From: Coptis chinensis
Taxonomy: Eukaryota > Streptophyta > Magnoliopsida > Ranunculales > Ranunculaceae
Direction: 5' to 3'
DNA: 64,000 nt
Assembly (NCBI GenBank): GCA_015680905.1
Contig: CM027377.1
Location: forward strand, 29,226,501 to 29,290,500
Part shown: positions 59,391 to 64,000 of the stretch, piece after piece
How positions within the stretch are numbered: position 1 is the first letter of the stretch
Layout: each line of letters starts with the position of its first letter
Program-made: the position numbers and the translations under genes
The notes under the pieces: model-generated
The model's database searches: none
Told to the model about the DNA's origin: nothing
What the model saw: the letters and a program-made list of their open reading frames with translations, nothing else

Positions 59391-60436
59391 AAGGTTGTGC
59401 AACTACATGCATAAATTTGCCTGAAAGGGAAGGGGTTTCGGTTTGCATCAAGATGCTACTTGGGTTGTCACAGTGAAAAAGACTTATTCCATGTTCTATG
59501 GGAGTGCAAATTTTCAAAGGAAATATGGGATTGGTTGTCTAATATGTTCAAGTGCCATAAAAGATTTAAAAATTCAAGGAAGTGATATGATGCAGATTAC
59601 CAAGAAGCAAAGTTCCATTGTCAAACACATGTGGCAGTAGTGGCCGGGATGGTAATCATTTGGACGCATAGAAACGATATAGTTTTTTATGCAAAGAAGA
59701 AAACTTAGCCGGCTACAAAGTTGGTATAAGAAAGCAAGCTAAGTGCACTATATATGCTTACACATTGTCTAAAGGAACCTCTAAACCTTCTGACAATGCG
59801 CTTCTACAAAGATGGGGACTATCTCCCAAGCTCCCACGAGCGCCTACAATTCTAGATTGCATATGGGAACTGCCACACAGATATAATCAAGATTAACACT
59901 GATGGAACATCACAAGGTAATCTAGGAGCTGCAGGTTATGGGTCAGTCTTCAGAAATAGTGATTGCGAGGTTTTACTAGTTCTATGTAAAAACTTAGGTG
60001 AGAATACTAGTTATTTTGCTGAAGTAATGGCTACAATAGAAAGTGTACTGTTGAACTGGAGATAGACAAGAGATGGGAAAGAATATGGATAGAATTGGAT
60101 TCTAAAGCAGTAGTCACGGCATTTGGGACTTCAGAGTTGCCATGGGAGATTAGACTATGATGGGAACTGGTAAAAAAGAAATTAGATTATGTATTTGTCT
60201 CAAGTACGTGGCGTGAAGCGAACTTCCAATTAAGCTGCAAGGCATAGCTTACACCTAACACCACAAGAACAGTTTGTATTTCTAGGAAAGCCTCAATGGC
60301 TCACTAGGTGGGAATCCCCAGATGTCATATATTATAGATTTGATTGAGGTTAGTTGGGAAATATAATCCCAATTAAGCCAATCTTTTGTAACCTATTCAT
60401 ATCAATATACTTGCTAACTTAGTTTTAAAAAAAAAA
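59391..60436 (+). mobile_element. LINE, 5'-truncated insertion with poly(A) tail
   Basis: It contains a zinc-binding segment (CYLGCHSEKDLFHVLWECKF, SKEIWDWL; near 59455-59560) and an RNase H segment (IKINTDGTSQGNLGAAGYGS, VFRNSD; near 59885-59965), both broken by frameshifts and stops. It ends ATCAATATACTTGC...A10 (60427-60436). TTAC flanks both sides (59387-59390 and 60437-60440). The paralogous upstream region of the other SPH gene reads straight through as GGAGTTACCATATTTT (54742-54757), giving the empty site. Confidence 0.88.
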
Positions 60437-60839
60437 TTACCATATTTTTAGTTTTTATTTATCTCCTTAATTAGAGTTTTGTTTTAGTCAAAAAATATAT
60501 ATATGGTAGTTTGATATCATTTCTTCCATATTACATTTGAGTTAGAAACATAATTAGTGCTATTTATTCACATCAAATTGCTAAGAATAACCATTCGTGC
60601 CTTTCTTTTCTTGGCAGAAAATCAATCTTCATGGTCATCTGTTACTGGAGTAATAAAGATTATGAAAGGTGAGGGAATATAGTGACCTGCATAAGTGCAT
60701 ATATGTAAGAACGTGAATAAGAGTAATGCCACATGTTCATTTGTTGAGTTGGACGTTTTAAATGAAATTAATTAGGGGTACCATTTAATTTGTATGCAAA
60801 TGTAGCCAGTGACACCTACATAGCCCAGTGAACAGAATC

Positions 60840-60846
60840 TATAAAA
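60840..60846 (+). promoter_or_regulatory. TATA box of the 60885 SPH gene
   Basis: TATAAAA sits 39-45 bases before the ATG, implying a very short 5' UTR. The leader before the ATG is A/C-rich (CCATAACAACAACATACAAG), as is usual in plant leaders. Confidence 0.6.
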
Positions 60847-60884
60847 TGAGGGAGCCAACAGTACCATAACAACAACATACAAGT

Positions 60885-61358
60885 ATGGGTTTTGGCTTCA
60901 GCAGTAATAAGATTCATGGCTCTAAGCTTACTCAGTTACTTCTGGTGGCGGTTATGTTCTTATTGTGGGAGTGTTCATCTGTTTCCGGACAGCGGTGGAT
61001 AAGTCAGATAAAAACCACTGTAAGTGTTTGGAATCAGTTATCCGAGAACTCCACCCAACACACGGGCCTATACCTCCATTGCAAATCTGCTGACGACGAT
61101 CTTGGTCCACACGTCCTTGGTGTGGGTCAAGAATTTAAATGGAAATTTTATGTGAATATATGGGAAACTACTCTCTTTTGGTGCTACATGGCTTGGATTG
61201 ACACAGATGGTCGTCAGGTACAAGGAAGTTTTGATGTATACAAGGCTAAAAGAGATTACAGGAAAAGCGGATATCATTATTGTCCTAGGTATGTAAAAAG
61301 ACGGGGCATATATGGAAATGGGCCAGAACCGATGTTTACTTGGGCGCCCAAAGAGTGA
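60885..61358 (+). CDS. S-protein homologue, secreted, intact
   Basis: 157 codons without intron. The signal peptide is HGSKLTQLLLVAVMFLLWEC, with probable cleavage after SVSG, leaving a ~120-residue mature protein that starts QRWISQIKTT. Family blocks: SVWNQLSENS, LYLHCKSADDDLGPHVLG, VGQEFKWKFYVNIWETTLFW, CYMAW, GSFDVYKAKRDY and YHYC. It has the invariant Cys pair (LHC, FWC) plus one Cys in the tail, where S1 proteins usually have a C-x(3,5)-C pair; here only YHYC remains. One N-glycosylation sequon, NST. It is diverged from the 55123 copy but shares upstream DNA with it, so the two came from duplication of a larger segment. A LINE sits about 450 bp upstream. An extracellular signalling or reproductive role is inferred from the family only. 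Confidence 0.92.
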   Translation: MGFGFSSNKIHGSKLTQLLLVAVMFLLWECSSVSGQRWISQIKTTVSVWNQLSENSTQHTGLYLHCKSADDDLGPHVLGVGQEFKWKFYVNIWETTLFWCYMAWIDTDGRQVQGSFDVYKAKRDYRKSGYHYCPRYVKRRGIYGNGPEPMFTWAPKE

Positions 61359-61426
61359 AAAGGAAGAATCCCTGTAGACACTCAAATACTCAATTATAGG
61401 TTTCGAAATGGATCAAGCTTCAAATG

Positions 61427-61432
61427 AATAAA
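61427..61432 (+). promoter_or_regulatory. Poly(A) signal AATAAA of the 60885 SPH gene
   Basis: A canonical hexamer 69 bases past the stop, followed by a T-rich stretch. Confidence 0.6.
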
Positions 61433-61439
61433 AGTTTTT

Positions 61440-62793
61440 TTTTTCCTAGCAATCTTACATTACCTTACTACACATTCCAATTGAATGATACTTTACAAGG
61501 TCTGGATTTTATTTACTTTTTAATTTGGTTGCTAGATGAAATCATGTTTGTTCATTGCCCCATCTGTTTGATTGAGTGAACCTGCAGTATATTGACTGCC
61601 ATGTAGTGAGCGTCGCGAAACTATATTGCAACATGTGGTTGCTTGATAATAAAACCACGTTTCTCATATATATAGAGGTTTTCTTCAATGCGCAGACTCT
61701 CCCATAAACTCCAATGTGCGCTAATCTCAATCCCACATCTCGATTTTTGCTTTAAAATCCAAAATCGATGTGGTTTTTGCTTTAAAATCCAAAATCTAAA
61801 ACTAACCGTAGAAACCGATTTGGAAAACGAACAAATACATGAAATACCAAATTTACCCAAAAACTAATCCAACAACCATCGAATATGGAAAGTGGAAAGT
61901 GAAATAAAACTTCGGCGAGAAAAAAAAAAGAGAAACAGTTAGCGCCAATCTCTCACACTCTTTTCAGGCCAATTATGATATCTCCCCACTAAACTATCAA
62001 GTTCATCTCCATTGTTTCTCCATTGTTTCCCTCTATCATTATCTTCCAAGAGAAATCCTACATTTCAAACTCTGGATTGGGCGTCTCTCAAATACTCCTT
62101 CAGGTTTGGATATTGGTTTCTATAGATTAGGTGCTGAAATTCATTAGCTTCTTATTAAATTTCTATAATAATTTACCTCAATGAACTCTTAAAACTTATA
62201 TGTTAGTTGTTGGGATTTGTCTGACCAATGTGCTTAACTTGGAACTTGTTTATTTAGTTCATTGGTTGCCACTTTAGATCTTTGTATCAATCATGGTCTA
62301 ATGTTAAATCCTGCTTATGAGTCATCAGTCAAATTTATCATATTCATCTTACTCTGTTTGGTTTCTACTTGATGCAACCTCATTTGTCTACTAGCCAACT
62401 TCTGAGTTTTTTGTTTTTTAGGAGTGATACTTGTCCAATATTTGATAGTTGTATTTCAGCACTCTTTTGTTGTCCAAGCGTTAGTGGAAAGAGAAACACA
62501 AGATTTTTGAAATCTTTATGCAATTCCTTTCCAGAATGACAAATCAAGATTAACTGATTACTTTGAATACCATTTCAGTTATATTACTTTGATTAACTAA
62601 TATTAGTTGTCCTTACCATTTCCGTGTTGTCTGATTACTTCCATTAGTTTGATACTAGAAATTTCTCGTTCTTAATTGTAAGGTGAAACACAAACATGAT
62701 ATCTTTACTGTAATATATTACCACTTAATACTCTTTTAAAGTATTAACTAATTAATGACATAACTATATATATTCTTTATACATCTCTTGCAG
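61440..62793. other. Intergenic DNA and possible 5' part of an ankyrin gene
   Basis: A 27 bp unit containing TTTTTGCTTTAAAATCCAAA is tandemly duplicated at 61743-61796. From about 61920 the composition (AGAAAC...CTCTCACACTC, CT-rich leader, then CTTCAG|GTTTGG at about 62103) looks like a transcribed leader with a splice donor, followed by T-rich intron-like DNA up to the acceptor CTTGCAG at 62793. No start codon can be chosen with confidence. Confidence 0.35.
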
Positions 62794-62944
62794 GTTTAAC
62801 TGCATTTATCGATGCATCTTCTTTGGGTTACTTGAGCACTGCAGTCTATCTTCTTGAAGAAGGTGTTAATCCTGATACGAGGAGTTATCTAGGTTTTATT
62901 CATTTGCATACTGCAGCATCTGAAGATATTTCTTTTACTATTGG
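62794..62944 (+). CDS. Exon of a probable ankyrin-repeat protein (partial)
   Basis: After the acceptor TTGCAG the frame reads GLTAFIDASSLGYLSTAVYL, LEEGVNPDTRSYLGFIHLHT, AASED. This fits the ankyrin consensus (G-TAL..A...G....V..LLE.GA(D/N)P......G...LH.AA) over about one and a third repeats. Ankyrin repeats mediate protein-protein contacts, so no specific function follows. The frame stays open to a stop near 62998, and a donor near 62944 (TTG|GTGTTG) is only a guess. No second ankyrin exon was recognised to the right, so this may be a fragment. Confidence 0.5.
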
Positions 62945-64000
62945 TGTTGTTCATATTATAAACAATTACTATTGTTGTTATTATTATATATTATTCTAAA
63001 ATTCTCATGCAGTTGATGTAAACATTGGATATCTCGTTTACAAATATGGTTAGTTCTTATACTTGAGGGTCTAATTGTTCTTGCATGCTCTTAAATTTTG
63101 TGAGGATTGCTTGAGAACAACATGGAAACATGTGTCTGTTGCTAGCGGTATAGGGGCTCAATTGTCCACTACTTCCCTCTCGGAGGTCATTGGCTGGCTC
63201 ACTTTTAGTTTTTCGATTGATATTCATCACAAATTGTGAAATACAAGTTACCAGATTGACCATTTCAATAGCCTGATTTTTTTTTTTTTTTTTTTTTTTT
63301 AATTATTTTTATAAAATGGACAAATCAAGTCATATATCCTACATTATTTAGATCGTATAGATAATGCATTCAAAAGATGTAGTGTTGCCGTAATGTTTAG
63401 TCCATGAATGAATTCTTTCTTGCTCTTAGTTTGATTTCCAATTAAAGAGTATTTTCTTTGTCTCGCGAGTTTCCTATTCTTCTTAGTGTTCCACATTGTT
63501 ATAAGTTATCATTTTATTTTTATTTGATTACTATGTTCTCTATACCAATACTCCAATAGTGGTTCTTAGTGCCAATTTCTGTCCTTCGCACAGTGGGAAA
63601 GTCATACGCTCCTTTGTTCCCATTGGAAATATTTTGAGACATGTGCTGAATGAGTGTGTGACACTGGTCACCTGTTACTAGAGTTTGGCTTTGATTATGC
63701 GTGGAGAAGCAGAATTGATGTTGGTTTTCCGGGTAAGTCTATTAGGTCTTCCTTATGATTACATTCTAACAGTTCCTGACCATGATGTTTTGCATGGTCT
63801 ACAAACTCTACACATTTGAAAAATAATCAATATTGGACAACTTGTCTGCTGACATTGTTATATGCTTTCATGTATGAATTACAACTACCAGTCAAAATGT
63901 TGGTTCCTATTCGGAAGGCCTTGCTTGTTAGCAAAGAAACACATATATAGTCACTGAAAATTAATCCGCTGGTTATCTGTCAGCCATGCTTAGGACTTCA
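62945..64000. other. AT-rich, intron-like DNA to the window end
   Basis: Contains a T-run at about 63279-63300. Short open stretches at 63120-63220 and 63590-63740 could be exons of the same gene but match no family I recognise. Confidence 0.3.

Noticed and set aside
1-64000. tRNA, rRNA, riboswitch and bacterial-type operon features
   Set aside because: None seen on reading; the window has eukaryotic introns, TATA/AATAAA signals and plant transposons.

Overview
The window looks like repeat-rich nuclear DNA of a flowering plant, most likely a eudicot. The signs are spliced and broken plant genes (SOS1, PPR and ankyrin fragments), plant-type CACTA, MULE, hAT, Helitron, LINE and LTR elements, and a family of S-protein homologues (SPH), the small secreted relatives of Papaver PrsS. 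I cannot name the species. Most of the window is transposable elements. The host genes I trust are two intact SPH genes (55123-55590 and 60885-61358, both +), two SPH pseudogenes (3910-4366 + and 57525-57929 -), an SOS1 Na+/H+ antiporter exon fragment (12729-14189 +), a PPR protein fragment (20690-21044 -) and one probable ankyrin exon near the right end (62794 +).

Layout. 1-3501: autonomous-type CACTA transposon on the minus strand, cut by the window start. 3.5-11 kb: a broken SPH gene, a 271 bp hAT MITE, a 957 bp MULE-like element with an 11 bp target duplication, minisatellites, and long stretches with nothing I recognise. 11.1-14.2 kb: a LINE fragment, then the SOS1 fragment. 14.7-20.5 kb: a decayed Ty1/copia element with both LTRs. 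20.7-24.5 kb: the PPR fragment, then a decayed MULE with FAR1-like, MULE transposase, SWIM and OTU-like domains.

24.5-44.1 kb is a nest of elements. Helitron A (24485-39399) is split by a Ty3/gypsy Tat-lineage retrotransposon (26141-36532) and by a hAT element (36694-39006), which itself contains a solo LTR (36794-38259). Helitron A abuts a related Helitron B (39400-44136), whose sequence keeps the uninterrupted versions of both insertion sites. Both Helitrons lack Rep/helicase coding sequence and consist largely of a ~55 bp AT-rich tandem repeat.

45-50.5 kb is a nearly complete but decayed LINE on the minus strand. 50.7-54.2 kb is a non-autonomous CACTA element. 54.7-61.4 kb is the SPH cluster. 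Its copies share flanking DNA, so one copy preserves the pre-insertion site of a LINE that sits upstream of another.

The SPH proteins are predicted secreted ligand-like proteins. The rest is mainly a record of insertion, duplication and gene decay. I found no clearly new biological system. The most useful signals are the SPH family history, the layered nest with its internal empty-site controls, and an inverted-repeat minisatellite element near 58 kb.
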